This document shows positions 1 to 8,098 of a stretch of DNA of 64,000 nt, in pieces. Positions within the stretch are counted from its first letter, which is position 1. Each line of letters opens with the position of its first letter. The DNA is from Agromyces sp. ISL-38. GTDB taxonomy: Bacteria > Actinomycetota > Actinomycetes > Actinomycetales > Microbacteriaceae. The notes beneath the pieces are model-generated. The model did no database searches, was not told the origin of the DNA, and was given only the letters and a program-made list of their open reading frames with translations. A program made the position numbers and the translations under genes. Location of the stretch: assembly GCF_018613935.1 (NCBI RefSeq), contig NZ_JAGGPF010000002.1, positions 62,001 through 126,000 on the forward strand. Direction: 5' to 3'.

Positions 1-816
1 CACGACCTGGGTCGCGCCACCGGGTCCCCCGCCGGTCATCGCATAGACCTGGTCGAACACCTGGAACCCGTTGATGAGCGAGATGACGACGACGAAGAAC
101 GTCGAGGGCGAGAGCAGCGGCATCACGACCGACACGAGGCGGCGCCACCATCCGGCACCGTCGACCTTCGCCGCGTCGACGAGTTCGGGGTCGATGGCCT
201 GGAGTCCGGCGAGCAGGATGACCATCACGAACCCGAGGTCCTTCCACGCCGACGCGAGGATGATCGAGGGCATCGCCCACGCCGGGTCGGTCCACCACCC
301 CGGCCCGTCGATGCCGAAGGTCGCAAGGGTGGCGTTCACGATGCCGTTGCTCGGGTTCAGCAGCCACCGCCACACGATCGCGACGACGATCCAGCTCGTG
401 ACCACCGGCAGGAAGTACACGCCCCGCAGCAGGGACCGTCCCTTCAACGCGGTGTTGAGCGCGAGCGCGAGGGCGAGTCCTCCGAAGTACACGAGCGGGA
501 GGTATCCCGCGATGTAGTACAGGGTGTGCGCGAACACCGCCCAGGTCGCGGGATCACCGAGCAGGTTCGCGTAGTTGTCGAGGCCGACCCATTCGGCGGG
601 AGCGAGCAGATTCCACTCGGTGAGGCTGATCACGGCCGCGGCCACCATCGGGCCGAGCACGAAGAACACCAGTGGCAGGGCACTCGGGAGCAGGAATGCA
701 ACGACGACGAGAGTGTGACGGATGCCCCGACGACGCCGCGGCCGGAGCGCTCGGCGCGTGGCGGGAGACTCCGCGACGATCGGGATCGCCGCCGGCGGGG
801 TCGTGATGACGCTCAC
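1..816 (-). CDS. Sugar ABC transporter permease (MalF/UgpA type), partial at window edge
   Basis: An inner-membrane subunit of a carbohydrate importer of the binding-protein-dependent permease family. The visible 272 residues start with a basic cytoplasmic tail (about residues 21-33), followed by a first membrane helix at about 36-60, further hydrophobic segments, and the EAA loop at about residues 214-228 (ELVDAAKVDGAGWWRRLV). That loop contacts the ATPase. The reading frame is open to base 1, so the C-terminus lies outside the window. The start is a GTG whose last bases overlap the stop of the upstream ROK gene (GTGA overlap, 813-816), which implies translational coupling. No binding protein or ATPase is adjacent here. 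The ATPase may be the unlinked UgpC-like protein at 57416-58516 (inference). Confidence 0.9.
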   Translation of the reverse strand, partial: MSVITTPPAAIPIVAESPATRRALRPRRRRGIRHTLVVVAFLLPSALPLVFFVLGPMVAAAVISLTEWNLLAPAEWVGLDNYANLLGDPATWAVFAHTLYYIAGYLPLVYFGGLALALALNTALKGRSLLRGVYFLPVVTSWIVVAIVWRWLLNPSNGIVNATLATFGIDGPGWWTDPAWAMPSIILASAWKDLGFVMVILLAGLQAIDPELVDAAKVDGAGWWRRLVSVVMPLLSPSTFFVVVISLINGFQVFDQVYAMTGGGPGGATQVV

Positions 817-2021
817 TGGCGGGCCGCCTGTTCCACGAGCCGGGCACGGATGAGCCGCCCCTGGTCGCCGGTGAGCCCTTCGGACTCGAACGGGGTGGCG
901 AGCACGAGCGCGGCGGCGCCCTGCGCCCAGCTGTCGTCCTGCCATCGTTCGACTTCGACCGGAATGCTCCGGCGGCGCGCCATGAGGTGCGCGCGGAACG
1001 CGGGCTCGAACCCTCCGGACCAGTGCGCCCAGGCCGCCGTGCCTTCGCCGAGCACGATCACGAGGGCAGGGTCGACGACCTGTACGACACCGGCGAGGGT
1101 TCGACCGAGGAGCCGGCCGGCGTCCTCGAAGACGCCGATCGCACTGGAGTCCCCTCGATCGGCGGCAGCGAGCAGCTCGGAGATGCCGGCCCCTGCGGGG
1201 AGGACACCGCGCTCGAGTGCCGCGGAGACGAGGGCGTCTTCGCTGATGTGCGCCTCGAGGCATCCGAGGTTGCCGCATCGGCATGACGGGCCCTCGTCGG
1301 CGACCGGGAAGTGTCCCAGCTCGCCGGCTCCACCCGACGCGCCGCGCATGATCCTGCCATCCGCGACGATGGCCGCGCCGACGCCGGTGCCGATCGTCAC
1401 GATGAGGAAGTTCGCGGTCGTGCGCCCGAGACCGAAGAGACGCTCGGCAGCGGCGAGCGCGTTGACGTTGTTCTCGACGATGACCGGGAGCCCGAGCGAT
1501 CGGCGCAATGACTCGCCGATCGGCACCTGAACCCAATCGAGCTGGGGCGCGTCGACGACGCCGCTGCCCGGGAGGTCGACGGAGCCGGGAACGCCCACGC
1601 CCACGCCGAGAAGCGGAGCGTCGGCGCCTCCGTCGATGAAGCTGCGGATGCGGTCGGAGAGCTCGGCGAGGGCGGTGGCCGCAGCGGCATCGAATGGCTC
1701 GCTCTGCGAGCGCAGCACTCGCCCGTCGATTCCCACCTCGACGAAGGCGATGTGGTCGGCGACGACCTTGATGCCGATCGCCCGCCCGCCGCCGGCCACG
1801 AGCCCGAGCATGCGCGCCGGCCGGCCACCGCTCGACGGAGCCGATTCCAGCTCGACGACGAGGCCGTCGGTGATGAGCTCGCGCGTGAGTTGCGTCATGA
1901 GTGCCGGCGAGACGGAGAGGGTGCGCGCCAGCTCCGCACGAGAGGCTGGCCCGCTCGCACCGAGATGCGCGAGGATGGCCGACCGGTTCACGTCGGTGCG
2001 CTCGGTCGAGCTGATCGCCAT
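813..2021 (-). CDS. ROK-family transcriptional repressor
   Basis: A sugar-responsive regulator of the NagC/XylR type, 402 aa and full length. Residues about 10-60 form a winged helix-turn-helix (ASRAELARTLSVSPALMTQL). The sugar-kinase-like domain follows, with an ATP-site-like GVGVGVPG at about 139-146, the GELGH segment at 233-237 and the zinc motif CRCGNLGC at 247-254. The ATG start sits just inside a palindrome that probably serves as its own operator. The sugar permease begins within its stop codon, so the regulator is the first gene of the transport operon. It probably controls that operon in response to a sugar or sugar phosphate, but the ligand cannot be read from the sequence. Confidence 0.93.
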   Translation of the reverse strand: MAISSTERTDVNRSAILAHLGASGPASRAELARTLSVSPALMTQLTRELITDGLVVELESAPSSGGRPARMLGLVAGGGRAIGIKVVADHIAFVEVGIDGRVLRSQSEPFDAAAATALAELSDRIRSFIDGGADAPLLGVGVGVPGSVDLPGSGVVDAPQLDWVQVPIGESLRRSLGLPVIVENNVNALAAAERLFGLGRTTANFLIVTIGTGVGAAIVADGRIMRGASGGAGELGHFPVADEGPSCRCGNLGCLEAHISEDALVSAALERGVLPAGAGISELLAAADRGDSSAIGVFEDAGRLLGRTLAGVVQVVDPALVIVLGEGTAAWAHWSGGFEPAFRAHLMARRRSIPVEVERWQDDSWAQGAAALVLATPFESEGLTGDQGRLIRARLVEQAARQ

Positions 2022-2034
2022 TGATTCCCTCTGC

Positions 2035-2082
2035 TTAGTTCAGGACTAAATAAACAGTAGAAGAATCTTCCGGAGAGGTCAA
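2035..2082 (-). promoter_or_regulatory. ROK operon promoter with overlapping palindromic operator
   Basis: Reading the minus strand, TTGACC (2077-2082) and TACTGT (2054-2059) are separated by exactly 17 bases. The palindrome TTAGT-N5-ACTAA (2035-2049) lies just downstream, over the expected transcription start. ROK repressors commonly bind TTAGT/ACTAA-type palindromes, so autoregulation is likely. Confidence 0.7.
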
Positions 2083-2184
2083 TGGGCAGGCTGGCGGAAT
2101 CCGCGGTCTCAAGGGCACCGACATCCGTACCGCTCGTCCGATTCTCTCTATGCCGAGCCGCTTGCCCCCAATATCCTGATGTGC

Positions 2185-2553
2185 ATGGGCACGCTGTATC
2201 TCGGCAAGCTCCGACAGGAAGTCGAGATCGACGATTACACGCTCGCGCACGTGCATGCGGTGATCGTCGCGAAGTTCCGCGTGCACGAGAAGTTCATCCT
2301 CTCGTGGGAGCACATGGAGGCCGAGCACGGCCAAGACAGCTTCTGGCTGCATCCGGCGATGGAACTCTGGGCGACATTCGACTCCCATGAACGCCAGCAC
2401 CTCGACCGGCGTTGGCTCGAAGAGCTCATGAACGAGTCGAACACCAACGGCGGCATCATCATCACCGACGAGATGTTGGCTCGGCACCGTCTCGTGGTGC
2501 TCGAACCGCTGCTGCCGCTCGAAGAGCGAATGGAGCTCACGCCCACGTCGTGA
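2185..2553 (+). CDS. DUF7882-like small protein of unknown function
   Basis: A small protein of 122 aa from the ATG at 2185 (124 aa from the ATG at 2179). It opens with MGTLYLGKLRQEVEIDDYTL and then AHVHAVIVAKFRVHEKFILSW. This matches the family seen widely in Microbacteriaceae, now DUF7882 and often mislabelled ATP-dependent DNA ligase. No ligase motif is present and the function is unknown. The C-terminal third (ITDEMLARHRLVVLEPLLPLEERM) is predicted helical. TATCCT lies 7 bases before the 2185 ATG and there is no good Shine-Dalgarno sequence, which fits a leaderless transcript and favours that start. It stands alone between the ROK operon and the foreign patch. Confidence 0.75.
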   Translation: MGTLYLGKLRQEVEIDDYTLAHVHAVIVAKFRVHEKFILSWEHMEAEHGQDSFWLHPAMELWATFDSHERQHLDRRWLEELMNESNTNGGIIITDEMLARHRLVVLEPLLPLEERMELTPTS

Positions 2554-2689
2554 TCGTGAGCCGCGGGCTTCGGGCTTGGCACCCCCTCACGCGCCCGCAC
2601 GGACTGGTCGCCCACCTCGAGCGCGCTCGCGAACTGCGCCGCTGCGTGCTCGGCTCGCAGCTGAGCGAGAGCGCACTCTCGTTCATCAG

Positions 2690-3045
2690 GCGTCGTCACG
2701 AGGAGGGCGGGAACCCCGGCCTTGCGTACGACACGGTCGAGAAGCGCCTGAGGGATGATCTGGGCCACAATCTGTACAGGCTTCTCAACGAGCTACTGAA
2801 GCACTACGACGCGCTGGAGCTTGAGCAAGAATGGCCGGACAGCATGAGGAAGCTCATCGAGTTGCTTCACGATGCCGAGAAAGGCGGCACCGTGTTTCGC
2901 TATGCAGGCGGGCTAACTGACACACAGGAAGATGCGGACTTCCCCAACCTGGTAGCGCTACTCGGAGCTCAGATTGCCCGGGGCAGTAGAGGACTGAATC
3001 ACCGAAATGGATGCAGCGTTACCCGACCCCGAGGACTACTACTGA
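2690..3045 (+). pseudogene. Degraded hypothetical gene remnant
   Basis: The forward frame from about 2690 to 2970 reads as a normal protein interior, for example DTVEKRLRDDLGHNLYRLLN and EQEWPDSMRKLIELLHDAEK. It has no credible start. The sensible reading then jumps frame near 2960-2990 and meets an in-frame TGA at 2992-2994 before a plausible C-terminus, EMDAALPDPEDYY, that stops at 3045. This fits a truncated, frameshifted gene. I do not recognise the family. Lines counted by hand here are 57-58% GC, against about 75% in nearby serC. The left boundary is approximate. The stretch 2554-2690 holds no gene I can support. Confidence 0.45.
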
Positions 3046-3073
3046 CTCGGTACCCGATCGGGTGCCATTGTTC

Positions 3074-4531
3074 TCACTCGCCGTCAGGTCGCGGGTCTTC
3101 CCAGTCTTCTGGCATAACGATCTTCGCGTCGATACCCGCGTGCTCCTGAAGCAAGAACAGAAGATTACCTCCGTCGATCAGTTCGAGCGGCTTGTTCTTC
3201 GCAAACTCGAAGCTCGCTGAGCCGTAGCCGCTCGTTGTGACCAGGATGCCTTTGCTGCCGCCCTCGTTCTGAAGAGTCCCGAACAAGTCGCGAACCGCTG
3301 AAACGCCAACAGTGCCCTTGTAGCGCTTCGCCTGGATTACGATCTTGCCTCCAAGAATCGGGCGAGGGTCATACGCGATCGCATCCACACCGCCGTCTCT
3401 TGAGGGACGAGTTTGCTTAGTGTCGAGGCCCATCTTCGAGAAGAGGTTCTGCACTAAGGTCTCGAACTCGTTCGGAGTTAGCTCCATCAGGTTTGGCCGA
3501 GCGTCGAGGTCAGCGAGAACGTCGCTGTCGGCCACGAAACGTGGGTCGGTCATGTCGAGTCGCACGATCGGACGAATCGGCGCAACTTCCGCTGGACTAC
3601 GGGACACGACAGCCGATAGGTGCTTTAAGCACGCCACAGGATCGACTTCGGCGAATTGGATCTGCTCCAAGATGCTGCGACTTGAGACGACGCTCACGAT
3701 TGGAATTGTCGTCATCACCCCCGTAGCAGGATCTGGCGCGTCAACGACGGCGTTCACTCCGACAGTCTCAACAAGTGAAGATGGCGAGAGCCGAATCGCT
3801 CCGTTGACGACGCCCAGAACGGCCTGAGCAACGAATACTGCGTACATCCGCTTGACGTCAGCGTCTGTGCGGTAGGAGTAGCGATGCTCGCCCGTGGTCT
3901 TCAGAAATCGGACGCTCTTCTCTGCGGGGACGACGGACTTTGGAGGTACGTCAAATTCCACAACGACTCGATGTGAGTCCGCGCTGTACGTGATGCGATG
4001 GCTGCCCGTAAGCGGGTCGAGCGTTCGCATAAACGCGGCAAATCGCGTCTCGAACAGTTGCCATTGAGCTTCAATGTCGCCCCGTGCGGATGACTCTTCG
4101 AGTTGCCTCACGCTCTCGTTGTAGTCAGCGGCAGCCCGTTCCTCGCCACGCAGCTTCAACTCGAACTGCTCTATCTCGCGTTGTCGTTCCGCAATCGCGG
4201 CCTGCCACTGACCGCTGAACTTCGCCAATGCAGCCTGATAGGTCGAGCTCCTCTCCGCGACCGCTCGACGTTTGGCCTCACCATAAAAGCCCCACGCGAA
4301 ACGCTGCCACGCCGACAGATGCTGCGCTACTGGGAACGCGGGCATGCTGATCGGCGTCGGGCGGTTACCTACGTCCTTCGGGTCAAATCGCTTGCGAGGT
4401 GCCCAGTCGCGGAACTGCTCGGCCTTTCGAAGCGACCGAGAAAGGTGCTCAGCGACACCCGAGATGCGCTCTTCTAACTCGTCCGTGAGTTGGTCGATTA
4501 CGTTGGAGACGTACAAGCCATCTCCTTTCAT
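3074..4531 (-). CDS. Mrr-type restriction endonuclease with coiled-coil N-terminus
   Basis: A 485 aa protein whose C-terminal ~130 residues are an Mrr_cat/PD-(D/E)XK nuclease domain. The core reads NEFETLVQNLFSKMGL, then DGGVDAIAYD, then KIVIQAKRY, giving the Asp and the Q-A-K catalytic signature. The N-terminal two thirds contain a long Arg/Glu-rich, coiled-coil-like stretch (about 120-170) and no domain I can name. Mrr family members are typically type IV enzymes that cut modified foreign DNA. No methyltransferase is adjacent, which agrees. The ATG at 4531 has no clear ribosome site; a TTG at 4514-4516 lies a good distance from AAAGGAG and may be the real start. GC content and codon use are lower than in flanking genes, suggesting horizontal acquisition. 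Confidence 0.85.
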   Translation of the reverse strand: MKGDGLYVSNVIDQLTDELEERISGVAEHLSRSLRKAEQFRDWAPRKRFDPKDVGNRPTPISMPAFPVAQHLSAWQRFAWGFYGEAKRRAVAERSSTYQAALAKFSGQWQAAIAERQREIEQFELKLRGEERAAADYNESVRQLEESSARGDIEAQWQLFETRFAAFMRTLDPLTGSHRITYSADSHRVVVEFDVPPKSVVPAEKSVRFLKTTGEHRYSYRTDADVKRMYAVFVAQAVLGVVNGAIRLSPSSLVETVGVNAVVDAPDPATGVMTTIPIVSVVSSRSILEQIQFAEVDPVACLKHLSAVVSRSPAEVAPIRPIVRLDMTDPRFVADSDVLADLDARPNLMELTPNEFETLVQNLFSKMGLDTKQTRPSRDGGVDAIAYDPRPILGGKIVIQAKRYKGTVGVSAVRDLFGTLQNEGGSKGILVTTSGYGSASFEFAKNKPLELIDGGNLLFLLQEHAGIDAKIVMPEDWEDPRPDGE

Positions 4532-4549
4532 GGGGTGGAGTCAAGAATA

Positions 4550-4767
4550 CTAATCAGAGCCCTCATGAAGACGCGCGGTTCTCCGGAGACCCTTGGCAGC
4601 GAGAGCGCGCGCTAACGCCTTCCCCATCGTTGACCCGGCGTTCACTGCGACGAAGCCCGTGCGGCTGGTGAGCCGCACGAATCGGCGACGGGCATGGCGG
4701 GGTCGAACTTCTCCCAGCGGTAGATGTCAGCGGCCTCGACTGCATCGGCCCGGCTTCGAACGCCCAT
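4550..4767 (-). pseudogene. Frameshifted small gene upstream of the nuclease
   Basis: On the minus strand an ATG at 4765-4767 begins a sensible protein (RADAVEAADIYRWEKFDPAM). At about 4690 the sensible reading moves to another frame (FVRLTSRTGFVAVNAGSTMG, then KALARALAAKGLRRTA) and stops at 4550-4552. It ends 18 bases before the nuclease start, on the same strand. This looks like one ~70 aa gene broken by a single frameshift. A sequencing error or a programmed shift cannot be excluded. The family is not recognised. Confidence 0.4.
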
Positions 4768-4773
4768 GTGTGA

Positions 4774-4977
4774 TCAAGCGCGTGCTTCGCGCATCGCCTC
4801 GGCGATCTCCAGGAGCGCAGCCGCGATCGCGATGTTCGACTGGGCGATCGCGGCGGACGCAAAGTCGTGCCGGTCATTGGCGTCCTTGACGTCGGGGCCC
4901 GTGTTCCGGTAGATCGCGGAAACCGCGCTCAGTGCGCTCTCGACGTGGGTTCGTGCAGAGTCTGGGGTGGCGTTCAT
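4774..4977 (-). CDS. Small hypothetical protein
   Basis: A 67 aa frame starting MNATPDSARTHVESALSAVS and rich in Ala-helix sequence (SNIAIAAALLEIAEAMREAR). Amphipathic helices are predicted, with no signal peptide and no motif I recognise. TAGAGT (plus strand 4984-4989) lies 6 bases before the ATG, the pattern used by other leaderless genes in this window, which supports expression. It lies between tRNA-Arg and the broken gene at 4550-4767, so it could belong to the same acquired segment. Confidence 0.5.
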   Translation of the reverse strand: MNATPDSARTHVESALSAVSAIYRNTGPDVKDANDRHDFASAAIAQSNIAIAAALLEIAEAMREARA

Positions 4978-5026
4978 GCCCGCACTCTATCCGCGTGTAA
5001 TCACGGCGGGAAAGCCACGATGACGA

Positions 5027-5101
5027 TGGTGCCCCTGGAGGGACTCGAACCCCCAACCCTTTCCTTAGGACGGAACTGCTCTTCCATTGAGCTACAGAGG
5101 C
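5027..5101 (-). tRNA. tRNA-Arg (anticodon CCT)
   Basis: A complete cloverleaf with encoded CCA. The acceptor stem GCCTCTG pairs with CAGGGGC, the D stem is GCTC/GAGC, the T loop is TTCGAGT, and the anticodon loop GTCCTAA gives CCT (reads AGG). The 3' end points toward the lower-GC patch on its left. tRNA 3' ends are common integration sites, but I found no second copy of this end by eye. Confidence 0.93.
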
Positions 5102-5195
5102 TGACCGCACGAGTCTACCGGCTGACGGTAGCGTGTTCAGCGATGCCGATCGGCACGGATGCGAGCGCGGCGGGGCCGCGGGAGAAGAGGCGAGC

Positions 5196-6239
5196 GTGAG
5201 CCGCACAGTGGGCGCGACGAGGTTCTGGGTTGGCGCGTCGACGATGGGACGGATCGGTTCGGCGGCTCGCGGCATCCGACCGCTCGATGTCACGGCCGAC
5301 GGAACTGCCACCCTCGGCGCGTTCGTCGACGTCGGCCCCAACCCGATGTACCTCGTATTCTCCGCGGCAACCGGCGTGCTCGGCATCGTGCACGAATTGA
5401 GCAGCGGGCTCGTCTCGGCATGGACGATCGAGGGCGACGCCGCCCTCCCGTTCGGCGAGGCGGGCGCGACCGGCGCGGCTGATCCGTGCCATCTCACCTT
5501 CAACGAGGCGGGCGACCTCGCCTTCGCCGCGAACTACTCGGGCAGCCGGCTCTCGGTGCACCCGGTGGGTCCGGATGCCGCGGCCGAGGCCGTGCTCATC
5601 GTCGACTTCGAGGGTTCGGGCCCGAACCGCGAGCGGCAGGAGGCGCCCCACCCGCACCAGGCCGTGCTCGATACCGGACGTGATCATGTGCTCGTGCCCG
5701 ACCTCGGCGCCGATCGCATTCGCGTGCTCAGCCTCCGCGACCTGCCCGTCGCACTCGAGCACTACGACGCCGACGACATCGTCGTGCACGCCGGCGCCGG
5801 CCCCCGTCACCTCGTGATCGACGGTGACCTCGCCATCATCGCGAACGAGCTCGACCGCACGGTGAGCATCGTCGATCTCGCCGCAGGGCGCGAGCTCGCG
5901 TGGGTGCCGGTCGACGAGACCGTCGAGCCGCGCAGTCTCGGGCTCTCCGCGATCCGGCTCACGCGCGACGGCATCGTGCTCGTCGGCGACCGTGACGCCG
6001 ACGCGCTCAGCGCGCTGCGCTTCGACGCGGAGGCGCAGACCCTCGAACACGTGGTATCGGTGCCGACGGGCGGGCGGCATCCGCGAGACCTCCAGGTGAC
6101 GCACGACGAGCGGTTCGCGCTCGTCGCCGACCAGGGCTCGGACTCGATCGCGATCGTCGCGCTCGAGCGCGGTGTGCCGACCGGCGTCGTCGGCACGGTT
6201 TCCACGCCCGCGCCGGCGTGCCTTGCACGGATGCCGTAG
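5196..6239 (+). CDS. Lactonase family beta-propeller protein (6-phosphogluconolactonase-like)
   Basis: A 347 aa protein resembling the PF10282 seven-bladed propeller lactonases. Its blade-like repeats carry the recurring pattern PRHLVIDGDLAIIANELDRT and HPRDLQVTHDERFALVADQG, each ending in an Ala-Asp or Ala-Asn turn. Members hydrolyse 6-phosphogluconolactone or related lactones; the true substrate here is uncertain. I prefer the GTG at 5196 because AGAGG precedes it by 5 bases. An upstream ATG at 5133 would add a low-quality N-terminus close to the tRNA. There is no signal peptide, so it is likely cytoplasmic. It stands alone, convergent with the CHAP gene. Confidence 0.82.
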   Translation: MSRTVGATRFWVGASTMGRIGSAARGIRPLDVTADGTATLGAFVDVGPNPMYLVFSAATGVLGIVHELSSGLVSAWTIEGDAALPFGEAGATGAADPCHLTFNEAGDLAFAANYSGSRLSVHPVGPDAAAEAVLIVDFEGSGPNRERQEAPHPHQAVLDTGRDHVLVPDLGADRIRVLSLRDLPVALEHYDADDIVVHAGAGPRHLVIDGDLAIIANELDRTVSIVDLAAGRELAWVPVDETVEPRSLGLSAIRLTRDGIVLVGDRDADALSALRFDAEAQTLEHVVSVPTGGRHPRDLQVTHDERFALVADQGSDSIAIVALERGVPTGVVGTVSTPAPACLARMP

Positions 6240-6244
6240 GCGGG

Positions 6245-6290
6245 GCGGGTTTCGATACGCGGCTTCGCCGCTCCTCAACCGCCGGGGTGG
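6245..6290. repeat. Dispersed palindromic (REP-like) intergenic repeat, copy 1
   Basis: The stretch contains TTTCGATACGCGGCTTCGCC followed by CTCCTCAACCGCC. Nearly the same core recurs at 39597-39712. It lies between two convergent genes, the usual place for REP-like elements in this family. Confidence 0.55.
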
Positions 6291-6296
6291 CGGGCG

Positions 6297-7160
6297 TCAG
6301 CCGGGAGGGTAGAGGTACAGCGCCGACCCGGCGGCGATCGTGCGCCGGTGGTACGAGTGGTCGGAGTTCTGGTTGTACTCCTCGAGGTTCACGCTGCCGT
6401 CGCCGTTGATCGACTGCACATAGGCCACGTGGTTGTAGGGGAACCAGGCGATCGCACCGACCACGGGCTCGCTGCTCGTCGGCCAGCCGTTGCGCTCCCA
6501 CGCGTCGGCCCAGGAGTACGCGCTTCCGGCGCCGAGCGAGGCCCAGTCCCACTTCCACGGCGCACTCGTGACGCCGGCGTCGCGGTTCAAGCGCCACGCG
6601 GCGAAGTCGACGCATTCCCGGAAGTAGTACCGCAGGGGTGAGAGGCCTCCGCCGTAGTCGTCGGGCACCTGATCCCACCACGGGTAGTCGTCACCCTCGG
6701 CCTTCACGGTGTAGATGGCATAGCTGCCGGTGCCGCGCGATGCGAGATTCGCGGCCCATGCGGCGCGCTCGTTGGCCTCGGCCTCGGCCTTGGCCTGTTC
6801 GATCTCGGCCTTCGTGGTCACTGCGAATCCCTCATTCGAGACCGGCGCACCGCTCGCGAGCGATGACACCTCCACGTCTTGGGCCTCGGCGACCGAGAGG
6901 CTGAACGAGCCGGATGCGCCGAAGCTCTCGCCGCCCGGCATGAACGCGTACGCGGGCAATGCCACGGTGCCGACGATCGCCGGCACGACGAGCAACGTGG
7001 CGAACACCCGGGCCGGGCCGTTGCGCCGGCGAGGGGGGCGAGGGGCTGCACTCAGGGAGCGAATGGGGCGGGCTGCGGTAGCGCGAACGCGACCTCGATC
7101 GGCCGCTCGATGCCCGGAGCGCGGGTGCTGGTGGGCCTCGCTCGTGTCGTCACCGCTCAA
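6297..7160 (-). CDS. Membrane-anchored CHAP-domain peptidoglycan hydrolase
   Basis: 287 aa from a TTG at 7160. A basic cytoplasmic tail (RPPRRRNGPAR, 41-51) is followed by one hydrophobic anchor or signal segment at about 52-73 (ending ALPAYA), an exported stalk with an Ala/Glu helix (about 118-140), and a C-terminal CHAP amidase/endopeptidase domain. Probable catalytic residues are C183 (RECVDFAAWR), H244 (HVAYVQ) and E260. It probably cleaves peptidoglycan during growth or division. The TTG is chosen because GGAGG lies 8 bases upstream; an in-frame GTG at 7184 has no ribosome site. The anchor and stalk are paralogous to the NlpC/P60 protein at 8160-9014. Confidence 0.85.
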   Translation of the reverse strand: MSGDDTSEAHQHPRSGHRAADRGRVRATAARPIRSLSAAPRPPRRRNGPARVFATLLVVPAIVGTVALPAYAFMPGGESFGASGSFSLSVAEAQDVEVSSLASGAPVSNEGFAVTTKAEIEQAKAEAEANERAAWAANLASRGTGSYAIYTVKAEGDDYPWWDQVPDDYGGGLSPLRYYFRECVDFAAWRLNRDAGVTSAPWKWDWASLGAGSAYSWADAWERNGWPTSSEPVVGAIAWFPYNHVAYVQSINGDGSVNLEEYNQNSDHSYHRRTIAAGSALYLYPPG

Positions 7161-7258
7161 CAGCTGAACCTCCGGATGCCGCACAAGGCCGCGATGCAGC
7201 CCGGTGCGGAGTGGCTTGGTTGGTCATGGAGGGGCATGGGGCCCTCCGGACTCCCACC

Positions 7259-7288
7259 ACCATAGGGCACGCTTCGTCGGTTTGTCAC
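7259..7288 (-). promoter_or_regulatory. Promoter of the CHAP gene
   Basis: On the minus strand GTGACA (7283-7288) and TATGGT (7259-7264) are 18 bases apart. The same -35 hexamer precedes the twin NlpC/P60 gene. The promoter abuts the 3' end of the HNH gene, so the CHAP gene has its own promoter. Confidence 0.55.
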
Positions 7289-7290
7289 GG

Positions 7291-7788
7291 TCACGCGGCC
7301 GTGGCGAGGTACTCGTGCCACTGCGGCAGCGGGCGCTCGAAGCCGCGCACGATCCAGCTGCGACCATGCGGCATCCGCGGCGTGAAACGCAACTCCCAGC
7401 CCATCTCTGCGGGGGTGTGATCGCTCTTGATGTTGTTGCAGCGCAAGCAGCATGCGACGAGGTTCTCCCACGTGTCCCGGCCGCCGCGCGACCTCGGCAG
7501 CACGTGATCGATCGTGGCGGCCGACCTGCCGCAGTATGCGCACCGGTGCTCGTCGCGGCGGAGCACACCGCGCCGGCTCACCGGCACGGAGTGCGCCCGC
7601 GGCGTGCGTACGTACCGGGTCAGCACGATCACGCTCGGTCTCTCCCATGAGCCGCTCGCAGCGCACACCGGATTTCCCTCCTCATGGAGGATCACGGTGG
7701 CCTTCTGGTTCATCACGAGCAACAGGGCGCGCTTGAACGACACGACGGCAAGGGGCTCATACCCCGCGTTGAGCACGAGAGTGCGCAT
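7291..7788 (-). CDS. HNH endonuclease family protein
   Basis: 165 aa from the ATG at 7788, which GAAAGG precedes by 6 bases. The N-terminal half (MRTLVLNAGYEPLAVVSFKR) is the characteristic leader of a stand-alone HNH family common in actinobacteria and cyanobacteria. The C-terminal half has the HNH fold: zinc pair CAYCG, catalytic block TIDHVLPRSRGG, and a second zinc pair CLRCNN. The cellular role is not known. It is not next to any phage or intron sequence. It lies between the two paralogous wall peptidases on the same strand, and a terminator-like hairpin 120-160 bases upstream suggests independent or attenuated expression. Confidence 0.85.
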   Translation of the reverse strand: MRTLVLNAGYEPLAVVSFKRALLLVMNQKATVILHEEGNPVCAASGSWERPSVIVLTRYVRTPRAHSVPVSRRGVLRRDEHRCAYCGRSAATIDHVLPRSRGGRDTWENLVACCLRCNNIKSDHTPAEMGWELRFTPRMPHGRSWIVRGFERPLPQWHEYLATAA

Positions 7789-7910
7789 GGAGTGCCTTTC
7801 GATCGGGGCTGGATGGCTTCCAGCCGCGTGAACGGTTCTGCGCTCCGAGGACGCTGCGGTGTGCTGGCGGGGCGGTGTGAGCGGTCGAAGCCGAAGCACG
7901 CGAATCGCCC

Positions 7911-7951
7911 GGAAAACAAAGAACGGGCACCGTCATGAAGACAGTGCCCGT
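7911..7951 (-). terminator. Intrinsic terminator (minus strand)
   Basis: ACGGGCAC (7923-7930) pairs with GTGCCCGT (7944-7951). On the minus strand the stem is followed by a T-rich run (TTCTTTGTTTT). It lies between nlpC and the HNH gene, and may also act as an attenuator for HNH. The rest of 7952-8098 holds no gene I can support. Confidence 0.6.
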
Positions 7952-8098
7952 CGGCGCGTTCGCCCGGTTCGTGTTCGGCTGACTGCTGCGCCGTTGGTGG
8001 AATTGCGCGCGCGCGTCCGTGGAATGGATGCTGCGCGTCTCGACCATCGGCTTTCCCCTGCCCGGCTCTCGGATCGTCAGGGTTCTAGGGTAAAGCAC

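Noticed and set aside
2235-2768. Minus-strand frame starting MAQIIPQALLDRVVRKAGVP
   Set aside because: The first ~50 residues look protein-like, but the rest is the shadow of the DUF7882 gene, and the first part overlaps the better-supported forward remnant. It could be a second fragment, so I left the stretch unassigned.
2554-5050. Integration repeats (att) flanking the lower-GC patch
   Set aside because: I looked for a copy of the tRNA-Arg 3' end near 2550-2750 and found none by eye; no integrase gene is present either.
7757-8029. Small frame beginning MVETRSIHSTDARAQFHQRR between nlpC and the HNH gene
   Set aside because: It has a GGGGA-like ribosome site, but runs through the T-tailed hairpin and into the HNH start with no recognisable content. 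No codon-use support.
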